Counted from the first letter of the stretch, positions 34,862 through 43,821 are shown. The stretch is 64,000 nt of DNA from Pelagibius sp964472095 (GCA_964472095.1 CAYYIV010000022.1:1-64000), one strand, 5' to 3'. Made by a program: numbers and translations. Notes: generated from the sequence alone by a model not told the origin.

Positions 34862-36667
34862 GTGCAGGGCCCGGCCGCAGAGCGCCGGGGCGTGACGCCC
34901 TGGCGCGCGGCTTTCACCCTGCTCGCGCTCGCCTCGGTCGGCTTCCATCTCTGGCTCATCTTCGCCGGGCTGATCCCCAACCTGGTGAGCCGCCCGCTCC
35001 ACCTGATGCTCGCCCTGCCCTGGGTCTTCATCGCCGCACGCGAAGAGAACGCGCTCGCCCGCTGGGCCGGCTGGCTGCTCTGCCTCGCCGGGCTCGCCGG
35101 CTGCCTCTACATCATCGTGAACCTGCACGCGCTCGACGACCAGTACGGCAGCCTCAAGGGGCCGCTGCAATATGCGCTGGCCGCCGTCCTCATCGTCACC
35201 GTGCTGGAGATGGCGCGGCGCGCCATCAAGCTGGCCCTCCCCATCGTCGCCCTCATCGCCCTCGCCTACGGGCTCCTCGGGCAGTACCTGCCGGGCCAGT
35301 TCGGCCACCCTGGCATCCCGGTGAACTCCTTCCTCGGCACCCTGACGATCGCCGAGGGCGGCATCTGGGGCGAGCTCACCGGCGTCTCGGTGAACGTGGT
35401 CGCCGTCTTCGTCATCCTCGGCGGCTTCGTCGGCGCCGGCGAGGGCGGGGCCGGCTTCATGGCGCTGGCGACGAGTCTCGCCGGGCGATTCCGCGCCGGC
35501 GCGGCCAAGGTCGCCGTGCTGTCCTCGGCCTTCTTCGGCTCGATCTCCGGCTCCGCCTCGGCCAACGTCGCCTCCACCGGCGCCATCACCCTGCCGGCTA
35601 TGAAGCGACTCGGCTATCCCCCCTCCTTCGCCGCCGCTGTCGAGGCGGTCGCCTCCTCGGGCGGCCAGATCATGCCGCCGCTGATGGGCGCCGGCGCCTT
35701 CATCATGGTGGAGCTGCTGCGCCTGCCCTACACGGCGATCATGGCGGCGGCGATCCTGCCGGCGATCCTGTTCTTCTGGGCGGCCTGGTGCGGCGTTGAC
35801 CGCTTCGCCCGGCGCTACGGCCTCAAGGGCCTCTCGCGCGAAGAGCTGCCCGACCGCGCCACCCTGATCGGCACGGTGCCCTTCTTCCTGGTGCCCTTCG
35901 GCCTGCTGCTCGCCGTGCTGTTCCTGACCGGCTACACGCCGCAGTACGCCGCCGGCCTCGCCATCTTCGCCGCCGCCGCGCTGCTCGTCGCCGACCGCCG
36001 CGGCCGGATCTCGCTGCGTGACGGCCTGCGGCGCTTCGAGGGCGCCTGCAACGACGCGGCGCGGCAGATCGCCGCCATCGCCGCCATCATCCTCTGCGCC
36101 GGCATCGTCATCGGCGTGCTGAACCTCACCGGCCTCGGCGTCAAGGTCACCTCGGTCATCATCGCGCTTTCCGGCGGCGAGCTCTGGGGCGCGCTGCTGC
36201 TGACCGCGCTCGCCTGCCTCATCCTCGGCATGGAGGTGCCGACCACGGCGGCCTATGTGATCTGCATCTCGGTCGCCGGGCCGGCGCTGCAGGAACTCGG
36301 CCTGCCGCCCCTGCAGGCGCACCTCTTCGTGTTCTGGTACGCGCTCTTGTCGACCATCACGCCGCCGGTCTGCGGCACGGTCTTCATCGCCGCCGGCATG
36401 GCGCAGACGCCCTGGGTGCCGGTGGCCGGCCAGGCCATGCGCCTCGGCCTCGGGCTCTACCTGGTGCCGCTCGCCTTCGTCGCCAACCCGGCGCTCATAG
36501 CGCCCGACACGGCGCCGCTATTGGCCCTGCTCGCCCTGGCCAAGATCGGCCTGGGATTGTGGCTGCTCAGCCGCGGTCTCATCGGCGCCGGCGATCCGCT
36601 GTGGCAGCGCGCCGCCGCGCTCGCCGCCGGCGGCGCCGCGATCTTCGCCTTTGGGGTGGCTGCGTAG
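34862..36667 (+). CDS. TRAP transporter permease, fused DctQ-DctM type (TAXI-TRAP)
   Basis: About 601 residues and 14 or more helices. The N-terminal part corresponds to the small DctQ-like subunit and the rest to the large DctM subunit, with typical SGSASANVASTGAITLPAMKRLG, SSGGQIMPPLMGAGAFIMVE and STITPPVCGTVFIAAGMA segments. The GTG at 34862 is chosen because AAGAGG lies 9 bases upstream; GTG at 34853 has no spaced site. Works with the solute-binding protein as a sodium- or proton-driven importer. Confidence 0.88.
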   Translation: MQGPAAERRGVTPWRAAFTLLALASVGFHLWLIFAGLIPNLVSRPLHLMLALPWVFIAAREENALARWAGWLLCLAGLAGCLYIIVNLHALDDQYGSLKGPLQYALAAVLIVTVLEMARRAIKLALPIVALIALAYGLLGQYLPGQFGHPGIPVNSFLGTLTIAEGGIWGELTGVSVNVVAVFVILGGFVGAGEGGAGFMALATSLAGRFRAGAAKVAVLSSAFFGSISGSASANVASTGAITLPAMKRLGYPPSFAAAVEAVASSGGQIMPPLMGAGAFIMVELLRLPYTAIMAAAILPAILFFWAAWCGVDRFARRYGLKGLSREELPDRATLIGTVPFFLVPFGLLLAVLFLTGYTPQYAAGLAIFAAAALLVADRRGRISLRDGLRRFEGACNDAARQIAAIAAIILCAGIVIGVLNLTGLGVKVTSVIIALSGGELWGALLLTALACLILGMEVPTTAAYVICISVAGPALQELGLPPLQAHLFVFWYALLSTITPPVCGTVFIAAGMAQTPWVPVAGQAMRLGLGLYLVPLAFVANPALIAPDTAPLLALLALAKIGLGLWLLSRGLIGAGDPLWQRAAALAAGGAAIFAFGVAA

Positions 36668-36678
36668 CCGGTTGCGCC

Positions 36679-36698
36679 GTAAGCATCCGAAGGAGGCC
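36679..36698 (+). repeat. Candidate left terminal inverted repeat of an IS66 element
   Basis: The sequence GTAAGCATCCGAAGGAGGCC starts with GTAAGC, the usual tip of IS66-family ends, and lies 58 bases before the tnpA-like fragment. No clean partner end was found; the best match is a degraded GTGAGCCT on the other strand near 37096-37103. Confidence 0.4.
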
Positions 36699-36736
36699 GC
36701 CTTGCCAAGTGAGGCGCGGTGTTGAGAACCGTCCTT

Positions 36737-36861
36737 ATGGACAGTCATACGCGCAGTGCCCAGGTCGAGCGGCTGGACGTGGTGGAGACGGGTCGGCGGC
36801 GACGCTGGTCCGAGGATGAGAAGCTCAAGATCGTGCTGGAGAGCCTGCAGGCGCCCCGGCA
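36737..36861 (+). pseudogene. IS66 family TnpA (Orf1) fragment
   Basis: About 42 codons from an ATG at 36737 read MDSHTRSAQVERLDVVE, then the basic R-R-R-R-W-S-E-D-E-K-L-K-I-V-L-E segment that opens IS66 Orf1 helix-turn-helix proteins. The match stops abruptly at about 36860, before the second half of the domain, where the DNA turns into inverted transposase sequence. It cannot encode a working protein. Confidence 0.7.
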
Positions 36862-37068
36862 AGCGCGCCCTTGCCCGGCAGCCGGCGCAGCTGGTCCTCC
36901 AGCCAGGTCTTGAAGGTTGTGAGCCGCGGCCCGCCCCCGTCGGCGTTCGTCGGGCGGGCGTCCGCGAATGCGGGCCTCGATGTCGTAGAGTTCGCCGATC
37001 CGTTTGAGGGCTTCCCCGGCCAGCAGCCGCAGCGTCTACAAGAGCGCCCCGAGTTGCGTGAGCATTGG
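36862..37068 (-). pseudogene. IS66 family transposase (TnpC) C-terminal fragment, inverted
   Basis: On the minus strand one frame reads ALKRIGELYDIEARIRGRPP-DERRR and another reads LKTWLEDQLRRLPGKGALA; both are typical of the C-terminal part of the IS66 transposase and in an intact copy are one continuous frame. A frameshift near 36925 and an in-frame TAG just upstream of LRLLAGEALK show decay. It points opposite to the adjoining tnpA fragment, although intact IS66 elements carry all genes in one direction, so this patch was scrambled by deletion and inversion. Confidence 0.7.
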
Positions 37069-37219
37069 CGGGGGACAGTTGCCGATGAGCTGCTAAGGCT
37101 CACCATAACGAATTTACAATGAACGCAAATGGAAGCTCAAGTGCTTGATAACTAGGCCCATGTCTAAGATAAACAGTTCTCACATCAAGTGGTTCAGGCG
37201 AACCGGAGGGTAGTCCACG

Positions 37220-38113
37220 GTGAGAGCCAACGCGCGAAATTTCGACGTCACCGGCTTCGAGGCCCGAAAAATGTGGGATGAGATTGCCCGGTCAGGTGAG
37301 GATACGGTCGCCGTCGCACGGGCGAGCTACGGGGCCGGCGGAAATGCCCGCCACCGTTTCCATGCCGTCGCCTGGCTAACGTTCGATGCTCGGTTCTCGG
37401 CCGAGGCCCGCGAGTTTGCAGCCGAGCTTCTTGACGACCGCTCGAGCAAGGTGGTGGAGGTAGCGTCACGCGCGCTTGCCTGGGGCTGGGACGTCACCCT
37501 GCTTTCCCGGATGCGGAAAGCAGCCGAGCGAACGAACGGGGCGAAGCGTGCCGACATTGAGGCCGCGATTGCCGCGACTGAAGTTGGGAATCCGGACCTG
37601 TTCCTCGATCGCACGGGCGGTGGAAACCTTCACATGTTTGTCGCAGACCATGACTGGCGGGAATTGCGGGGCGGTCTGATCCGAGTTGCTCAACCTCGAC
37701 ACGTCCCCGCGCTTTTGGACATTGCGCCGGAAGGCTCACCGTATCGCGTTCCGCTGGTCGGCTGCGAACCTCCTCTGAACGAACAGGATTTGCGCGCACT
37801 GATCGATGCGAAGACATGCTGGATAGTCGGGGCGCCGATCACCGGCAACCTCGTCGCGCAGATGAGGGGCAGTGACTGGTCGGTCGAGAGCATTGCCGTG
37901 ACCGAGCGAGAGCAGGACAGTGCACTCTGGTGGCAACTCGTGGGATTCGCCGAGCAAGAGGGCCGGCGGCGTGGCCTCGAACAGATCGTCCTAAATACGC
38001 GAGCGCGGGCGTGGCCTGACCATGAGGCATTCGGCCGCCACGGTTACCGCGAGGCCGACCGGTCGGGCGACGAGAACGGACTCGAAGCGGTGTTTTACGA
38101 GAAGGCACTTTGA
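37220..38113 (+). CDS. Hypothetical protein, HEAT-like N-terminus and GNAT-like C-terminus
   Basis: 297 residues. Residues 20-115 are short amphipathic helices (for example VAVARASYGAGGNARHRFHAVAWL and ELLDDRSSKVVEVASRAL) like HEAT repeats. The C-terminal third has LWWQLVGFAEQEGRRRGLEQIVLNTR followed by FGRHGYREAD, which resembles the last strands of an acetyltransferase, but no full acetyl-CoA loop is seen. The start is a GTG with GGAGGG 9 bases upstream. The gene lies in AT-richer DNA between the IS66 remnant and tRNA-Gln. I do not recognise the family. Confidence 0.6.
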   Translation: MRANARNFDVTGFEARKMWDEIARSGEDTVAVARASYGAGGNARHRFHAVAWLTFDARFSAEAREFAAELLDDRSSKVVEVASRALAWGWDVTLLSRMRKAAERTNGAKRADIEAAIAATEVGNPDLFLDRTGGGNLHMFVADHDWRELRGGLIRVAQPRHVPALLDIAPEGSPYRVPLVGCEPPLNEQDLRALIDAKTCWIVGAPITGNLVAQMRGSDWSVESIAVTEREQDSALWWQLVGFAEQEGRRRGLEQIVLNTRARAWPDHEAFGRHGYREADRSGDENGLEAVFYEKAL

Positions 38114-38328
38114 CCGCGCTTGAACGGCATAACCACGAGCCTAACGTTCGCGGCCTTCCTCCGGCCATCATAGGCCATCCGTCCTCACGTGCGCACGCGA
38201 CAACCACGCGGCCTTTGTCGGATGCTTACGTTGCGCCTGCCTCCAACGAATGTTCCGAGTTGGCGCTAGGCGCAGAAGATTGCTCCTCTACCCTGGCAGT
38301 CCCTTTTAATGGCGGGAGGAGTCCTGTT

Positions 38329-38610
38329 ATGGCAATGGCGGCTGGCACGGTTCAGGAAGACAACGAGCGCACCCGCGTGACGCTGTGGCGCTTTCCGCCG
38401 CGAGGCGAGACCGGTTTCCACCGCCATGAGCTCGACTACGTCATCGTGCCGCTCACCACGGGGCCGCTGACGGTCGTCGACAAGGACGGCAAGGAGACAA
38501 CAGCCGCGCTGACCGCCGGCGTCTCCTACTTTCGCGCAGCCGGCGTCGAGCACAACGTCATCAACGCCTCGGACGCCGACTTCGCCTTCGTCGAAGTGGA
38601 GTTCAAGTAA
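38329..38610 (+). CDS. Small cupin domain-containing protein
   Basis: 93 residues, one cupin barrel with G-F-H-R-H-E-L-D-Y (metal His pair) and a late G-V-E-H-N-V motif. The ATG at 38329 is supported by GGGAGGAG 8 bases upstream; the frame is open back to 38110 but that upstream part has no cupin features and different base composition. It is followed 6 bases later by tRNA-Gln on the other strand. Substrate unknown. Confidence 0.75.
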   Translation: MAMAAGTVQEDNERTRVTLWRFPPRGETGFHRHELDYVIVPLTTGPLTVVDKDGKETTAALTAGVSYFRAAGVEHNVINASDADFAFVEVEFK

Positions 38611-38616
38611 GGAAAC

Positions 38617-38691
38617 TGGCTGGGGCGGCAGGATTCGAACCTGCGAATGCCGGTACCAAAAACCGGTGCCTTACCACTTGGCGACGCCCCA
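38617..38691 (-). tRNA. tRNA-Gln (anticodon UUG)
   Basis: 75 bases on the minus strand. The acceptor stem pairs UGGGGCG with CGCCCCA, the discriminator is G and the 3' CCA is encoded. The anticodon stem CCGGT/ACCGG holds the loop UUUUGGU, so the anticodon is UUG, reading CAA. The T-arm GGTTCGAATCC is intact. It lies in the 98-base-wide gap between a cupin gene and the MMPL transporter. Confidence 0.95.
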
Positions 38692-38789
38692 GCAGGGCCC
38701 GGCGGCCGGCGCCATCATAGGGCCGCGGCCGGGCGGGCAGCAACCTAGCGCCGCCGCCCCCTGGCTGCAACGGCCTTCGGCCGCCCCGG

Positions 38790-41438
38790 TCAGTCCCGCG
38801 GCAGGCGGCCGGCCAGCGCCAGCAGGGCCGGCAGGAAGGCCAGCACACAGACCAGGGTCAGCAGAATGGCAATGGTGAGCAGCTGGCCCATGGAGGCGGT
38901 GCCCGGGTGCTGCGAGATCGACAGCGCCCCGAAGGAGGCCAGCGTGGTCAGCGCCGAGAGCAGGATCGCCCTTGGCGTCGAGTTGGAGGGGCTGACCGCC
39001 GCGCCGCCGGCCGCTTCGCGGGCGCGGATCACATAGTGGATGCCGCTGTCGACACCCAGCCCGAGCAGCAGCGGCAGCACGATCACATTGGCGAAGTTGA
39101 ACGGCAGGCCGAAGACCACGCCGACCGCCACGGTCAGCAGCGCCGCCAGCACCAGCGGCGCCAGCACCAGCAGCGTATCCAGCGGCGAGCGCAGCACGAC
39201 GAGCAGCAGCAGGGCGATGGCGACGAGCGCCAGCACCATGGCCTGGAAAAAGGCGTTCACCACCGCGCGCCCGGCCTCGACGATGGTGACCGGCGCGCCG
39301 GAGACGCCGGGCACCAGCGCCTGCAGCGCATCGACGAAGCGCTCGCGGGCCGCCTGGTCGCGCAGGTCCTCGGCCGGGATCACCTCGATCAGCACCTTGC
39401 CTGCGTCAGGGCCGTCGGCGGCGAGGTAGCGCGCGGCGAGCTCCGGCGGCAGGCTGTCGAGGGCGACGTCTGCCGCCTCCAGGCCATCGAGCAGGCGCTC
39501 CAGCGCCGCCTCGAAGCCGCCCAGCCAGGCCGCCTCCAGCTGTGCCGGCGCGACGGCGCCGAGATCTTCGAGCGCGCGCAGCAGCCGCCCGGCCGCCGGC
39601 TGCAGGCCGTCCGGCGCCGCGGCCAGGGACGCCTTCAGCCGCTCCAGCGCGGCGGCCCGCTCGGCGGCGTCGTGCGCGGCGGCCGGCGGCGGCGCGGTGA
39701 ACAGCGGCGAGAGGAACAGCGCCAGCTGGTCGAGCACCGCGAGCTTGGCCTCCTGGTCCTGCGGCACGAAGTCGCCCAAGCTGACGGCGGCCTCGACCGT
39801 CGGCAGGGCGGCCAGGCGCGGCGCCAGCGCCTGCGCCGCCGCCAGGTCTGCGGCCAGCACCTGGGCGCTGTAGGGCGTTACCCGCGGATCGGCCATCAGC
39901 TCCAGCAACGCCGCCACCGAGGGCGAGTCGGGATCCCGCAGATTCAGCGGATCGTCGTCGAAGCGCGCGCCCGGCAGGGCCAGCGCCGCCGCCACCCCCA
40001 GCAGCAGTCCGAGCGTGGCAAGGGAGCGCGCCCAGCGGGCGGCGCGGCGCTGCAGCGCGGCCCCGGCGCGGGCCACCGGACCGAGATGGGCGGCGCCGGC
40101 CGACGCCGGCATGAGACGCATCAGCGCCGGCAGCAGAGTGAGGTTCAGGAACAGCGCGATGAACATGCCCGCCCCGGCGATGAGACCAAGCTCCGACAGG
40201 CCGCGGTAGGCGGTCGGGAAGAAGGCGAAGAAGGCCAGCGCCGAGGAGAGGGCGCAGAGCAGCAGCGGGCGGCCGAGCAGCGCCGCCGCCGCCGGCAGCG
40301 CCGCCGCCTGGGGGCTGCCCTCCGCCTGGCTCTCCTGCACGCGCAGGGCAAAGTGGATGCCGAAGTCGACGCTGAGGCCGATGAAGAGCACGGCGAAAGC
40401 GACGGAGATGAGGTTCAGCTCGCCGATCGCAAGGGCGGCGAATCCGGCAGTCCAGGCCAAGCCGGCAAAGAGGGTGACCAGGATCGGCACCGCCAAGCGC
40501 CAAGACCTGAGGCCGGCGAAAAGCACCACCGCCACCAGCAGGGCCGAGATCACGCCGACCAGGCCGATGCCGGAGCGCACGGAGACCAGCTCGTCCTGCA
40601 ACATGAGTTCCTGGCCTGTGAGGCGCAGGCGATAGCCCTCTGCCTCGGTCAGGCCCAACTGACCGGCCGCCGCCTCGACTGCGGCGACGGTGTCGGCCAT
40701 GGGTGCCAGGCTGGCGAAGTCGACCACCGGCTTCACGACGATGAAGCGCCGGCGGTCCTCGGCGGTCTCCTCGGCGTCGGAGAACAATGCCGACCAGGAG
40801 AACCGGGCGGCGGGGTCGCCTGGCAGCGCTTCGGCCACTGCCGCCAGGCGATCAAGCAGAACCGCCAGCTCGTCACCGCCCGCGGCGTCCTCCGTCAACG
40901 CCTGCTCCAGCAAGTCGGCGAGGCCGCGCAGGCTGGGGTCGGCCTGCAGCGCCGAGAGCAGCGGTTGCGCCCCGGCGAGCCGGTCGCCGAGCGCCTGCAG
41001 GTCGTCGAGCGACAGGTAGAGCAGGCCGTTCTGCCGGAAGAAGGCGCCGCCGCGCGGCAGGAACACCGAGCGGATCACCGAGGGCTGGCCGCCGAGTGCC
41101 TCCGCCAGGCCTTCGGCAGCGACCTCGGCGGCGAGGGCGTCGGGCGCCTCGACAGCGATGGTCAGGGTATCGATCAGCTGGGGAAAGGCCCGCTCGAGGG
41201 CGTCCTCGTTCTGCCGGAACGGCAGCTCCGCGGAGAGCATGTCGTTGGTCGAGGTATTGATGGTGAGGGTCGCGATGGCCAGCCAGAGCAGGCCGGCGGC
41301 AGCGGACAGGCAGAGGAACACGACGAGAACGGGCCGGCGGCAGGCCCGGTCTACCCAGGTGCCGAAAAAGCCGGAGAGGCGGTCGTGAAGGTCGATATTT
41401 CTTTCCAAGGGCGAGCGATCCCGGGCCGAGGCCGCCAT
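38790..41438 (-). CDS. MMPL family RND transporter (HpnN-like)
   Basis: About 882 residues. A helix near residue 38 is followed by a large periplasmic loop, five or six helices in the middle (LGVDSGIHYVIRA near the second bundle; FIGLSVDFGIHFALRV in the first), a second periplasmic loop and a final bundle. This two-bundle RND layout and the sequence fit the hopanoid-associated HpnN group that moves hopanoids to the outer membrane in other alphaproteobacteria, but no other hpn gene is in the window. ATG 41438 is preferred to a TTG at 41465. Confidence 0.8.
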   Translation of the reverse strand: MAASARDRSPLERNIDLHDRLSGFFGTWVDRACRRPVLVVFLCLSAAAGLLWLAIATLTINTSTNDMLSAELPFRQNEDALERAFPQLIDTLTIAVEAPDALAAEVAAEGLAEALGGQPSVIRSVFLPRGGAFFRQNGLLYLSLDDLQALGDRLAGAQPLLSALQADPSLRGLADLLEQALTEDAAGGDELAVLLDRLAAVAEALPGDPAARFSWSALFSDAEETAEDRRRFIVVKPVVDFASLAPMADTVAAVEAAAGQLGLTEAEGYRLRLTGQELMLQDELVSVRSGIGLVGVISALLVAVVLFAGLRSWRLAVPILVTLFAGLAWTAGFAALAIGELNLISVAFAVLFIGLSVDFGIHFALRVQESQAEGSPQAAALPAAAALLGRPLLLCALSSALAFFAFFPTAYRGLSELGLIAGAGMFIALFLNLTLLPALMRLMPASAGAAHLGPVARAGAALQRRAARWARSLATLGLLLGVAAALALPGARFDDDPLNLRDPDSPSVAALLELMADPRVTPYSAQVLAADLAAAQALAPRLAALPTVEAAVSLGDFVPQDQEAKLAVLDQLALFLSPLFTAPPPAAAHDAAERAAALERLKASLAAAPDGLQPAAGRLLRALEDLGAVAPAQLEAAWLGGFEAALERLLDGLEAADVALDSLPPELAARYLAADGPDAGKVLIEVIPAEDLRDQAARERFVDALQALVPGVSGAPVTIVEAGRAVVNAFFQAMVLALVAIALLLLVVLRSPLDTLLVLAPLVLAALLTVAVGVVFGLPFNFANVIVLPLLLGLGVDSGIHYVIRAREAAGGAAVSPSNSTPRAILLSALTTLASFGALSISQHPGTASMGQLLTIAILLTLVCVLAFLPALLALAGRLPRD

Positions 41439-41622
41439 ATAGCCCGGGATTCGCGCCGCTGACAACGCTCCGGCGACCTGCCCGGGGTCCGGCCGATCGC
41501 TAAAAAGTTATGTTTTTGAAAGGCTTCGAATTAGGGCTCCGTTAACCACGGCTGCCGCATAACGGTCTATTGGAGCCTTCGGCGCGGACCCGCAAAGCCC
41601 GCTGCCTGCGCCAGGGCCCGCA

Positions 41623-42789
41623 ATGAGTTGCACGTTTTCAGGTCCGGTACGGTCCGCCGAAGAGATGACAGAGAACACGGACAAGTCGCCGCAGAAATCC
41701 GGCAAGACCCCGCCCAGCAAGCGGGCCGGCAAGACGCGCTCGCCCGAAGGCAAGCGCGCCAAAGCGCCTGGAGACAAGGCGCCGGCGGCAAGCGAGACCG
41801 AGGTTCCCAAGCCCGGCGTTTCCAGGGCGCCGGATGCCAAGGCCCAAGAGTCCGCGGCCGACCCTGCGACGCCCGGCGCGAAGTCCCTGGCCCCCGATCC
41901 GGCGACCATCACCTTCGGCAGCAACCGTCCCATCGTGGCGACGCCCCCGAAACTGCCTGAAAGCAGCGGCCTGCAATTTGCCGGCCCCTCGGCCGGCATG
42001 CTGAAGGCGAGCGGCCCGCAGCCGACCTCGGCGAAGGCCAGCGGTCTCACCTTCACCTCGGGCAAGCCGGTGACCCCTTCGGCCAAGCCGGCCGGCGGCG
42101 GCACCAGGCCCCTCCCAGCCAAAGCCCTGGCCGCCAAGCCCCTTCCCGCCAAACCTGCATCCAAGGACGGCGACGCGGCAGCCAAGGATGCGGCGAAGCA
42201 ATCCACCGAGGCCGCCAAGCCGGCCGACGCCAAGCAGTCTGTCGGGACGGCACCCGAGGCAAAGAAAGCGGCTGGCACCAAGCCGGCCATCGCGCCGCAG
42301 GCAAGCAGTCGCCACTTCGATAAGGAGCGTTCGACCGGCGGGTTCGTGGTGATGATGCTGGCGCTCATTGTCGTGGGCGGCGGCATGGCCTTCTGGATGA
42401 ACTTCGACAACGAGGCCGCCACGCCGCAACAGGCGCCTGCCGTGCAGCAGGCCGAAGTCGAGACGGTTCCAGAGATCGTTCCCGATGCAGGGCGCGAAAC
42501 CGATGCCGTGGTCATCCTGGGTCCTTCGGTGCGCGCACCGGAAAGCCCTGGCCCGCTGGTGGCCGGACCTGACGCCGAGGCGGGCCTCGACGTCGCGCAG
42601 ATCGGTGAGATCCAGCAACTGCTCGACCGCCTCGGCTTGAACCCCGGCACCCAGAGCGGCGTGCTGACGGCGGGGACCACCGCCGCCATCCGCAGCTATC
42701 AGGAAATGGCGGGCCTGACTGCCGACGGTGAAGTCAACGAGGCGTTGCTGGAAGAGCTGCGCTCGGTGGTCGAACTCTACGGCAGCTGA
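41623..42789 (+). CDS. Membrane-anchored peptidoglycan-binding-domain protein
   Basis: 388 residues. Residues 1-225 are a long low-complexity stretch rich in Lys, Ala, Pro, Ser and Thr. A single membrane helix follows (about 241-259, GFVVMMLALIVVGGGMAF), so the N-terminus is probably cytoplasmic. The C-terminus carries a putative peptidoglycan-binding domain (about 325-385, IGEIQQLLDRLGLNPGTQSG and AIRSYQEMAGL). The start could also be ATG 41665. It could tether the membrane to the wall; the exact role is unknown. A peptide-frame with similar length on the opposite strand is a composition shadow. Confidence 0.75.
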   Translation: MSCTFSGPVRSAEEMTENTDKSPQKSGKTPPSKRAGKTRSPEGKRAKAPGDKAPAASETEVPKPGVSRAPDAKAQESAADPATPGAKSLAPDPATITFGSNRPIVATPPKLPESSGLQFAGPSAGMLKASGPQPTSAKASGLTFTSGKPVTPSAKPAGGGTRPLPAKALAAKPLPAKPASKDGDAAAKDAAKQSTEAAKPADAKQSVGTAPEAKKAAGTKPAIAPQASSRHFDKERSTGGFVVMMLALIVVGGGMAFWMNFDNEAATPQQAPAVQQAEVETVPEIVPDAGRETDAVVILGPSVRAPESPGPLVAGPDAEAGLDVAQIGEIQQLLDRLGLNPGTQSGVLTAGTTAAIRSYQEMAGLTADGEVNEALLEELRSVVELYGS

Positions 42790-42872
42790 CACTCCCAAAA
42801 ACCGCAAATGCTAGATCGGATTCACGCGGTCGATGGATCACCGAAGGCGATTCCATACGACCGTGATCTGCG

Positions 42873-43799
42873 CTAGGCGCGCAACAGCGCCGGCACCACC
42901 CACCAGTCCCGATGTTGGAGCGCCACCGCGGCCGCCGCGGCGTGCGCAGCCGACTCGTTTTCGAAGAGCCCGAAGCAGGTCGCTCCGCTGCCGGACATCC
43001 GAGCCAAGAGGCAGTCGGGCATCGCATTCAAGTCCGCCAGAACCGCCGCCACCGCCGGCGCGAGCCGGCAAGCCGGGGGCTCCAGGTCGTTGCCACGGAC
43101 GGTCAGCCAGTCGATGAAGGCCGCGAGACCGAGCGGCGGCAGGCGCGGCTCGGCAACCTGCGAGAAGGCGCCTTGGCGTTCCGCAAAGACCGCCGGCGTC
43201 GAGACCGCCACGCCGGGGTTCACCAGCAGCAGCCAGAGCGGCGGCAAGGCGGGCACCGGTTGCAGCACTTCGCCGATGCCCGACATCACCGCGGCTCCTC
43301 CCCGCAGGCAGACCGGCACGTCGGCGCCGAGGGAAAGGGCCAGTGCTTCCAGCTCCGCCGGCGGCAGATCGAGCCGCCACAGGCGCGCAAGGCCGCGCAG
43401 CGTCGCCGCGGCGTCGGCTGAACCGCCGCCGATGCCGGAGGCGACGGGCAGGTTCTTGGTGAGAGTCAGGACAGCACCGGCCGGAGCGCCGGTGTGCGCC
43501 GCCAGCACCTGCGCCGCGCGCAGTACCAGGTTGTCGCCGGCACCGTCGAGAGCGGTAGCGAAGGGCCCCTCCACCGTCAAGGTCAGCGCGCCGGATTTCT
43601 CCAGCTGCAGCCGATCGCCGACGTCGGCGAAGGCCACCAGGCTTTCGAGCTCATGATAGCCGTTTGCCCGGCGTCCGGTGACCTGCAGGGTGAGATTGAT
43701 CTTGGCCCAGGCCTGCTCGCTGCAGGGCACGGCAATATCGATGGCATTGCTATCTGACACGGCCGACCGCTGCGCAGAGTGAGAAGGAGACGGCGCCAC
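42873..43799 (-). CDS. ispE: 4-(cytidine 5'-diphospho)-2-C-methyl-D-erythritol kinase
   Basis: 308 residues, GHMP kinase fold. AWAKINLTLQVTGRRANGYHELESL opens the domain and the ATP loop is LPVASGIGGGSADAAATLRGL; the C-terminal MSGSGATCFGLF is typical of IspE. It phosphorylates CDP-ME in the MEP isoprenoid pathway, which also feeds hopanoid synthesis. The start is a GTG at 43799 without a clear ribosome site; a GTG at 43760 is the alternative. It follows the TPR gene by 22 bases on the same strand. Confidence 0.93.
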   Translation of the reverse strand: MAPSPSHSAQRSAVSDSNAIDIAVPCSEQAWAKINLTLQVTGRRANGYHELESLVAFADVGDRLQLEKSGALTLTVEGPFATALDGAGDNLVLRAAQVLAAHTGAPAGAVLTLTKNLPVASGIGGGSADAAATLRGLARLWRLDLPPAELEALALSLGADVPVCLRGGAAVMSGIGEVLQPVPALPPLWLLLVNPGVAVSTPAVFAERQGAFSQVAEPRLPPLGLAAFIDWLTVRGNDLEPPACRLAPAVAAVLADLNAMPDCLLARMSGSGATCFGLFENESAAHAAAAAVALQHRDWWVVPALLRA

Positions 43800-43821
43800 T
43801 TCAAGGGTACCGCTGGCTTAC

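Noticed and set aside
38139..38145. GCCTAAC matching the integron attC half-site RYYYAAC just after the 37220-38113 gene
   Set aside because: No partner GTTRRRY with complementary sequence at a fitting distance and no hairpin between; a 7-base match alone is not enough to call a gene cassette.
38110..38328. Longer upstream start for the small cupin gene
   Set aside because: The upstream 73 codons have no cupin features, and a strong ribosome site points to the ATG at 38329.
38907..41462. Open frame of 851 codons on the plus strand
   Set aside because: It is antisense to the MMPL transporter, which has proper membrane helices; the plus-strand reading is an Arg/Gln/Gly/His-rich composition shadow.
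41508..42807. Two long minus-strand frames opposite the peptidoglycan-binding protein
   Set aside because: Neither has a motif; the plus strand has a membrane helix and a peptidoglycan-binding domain.
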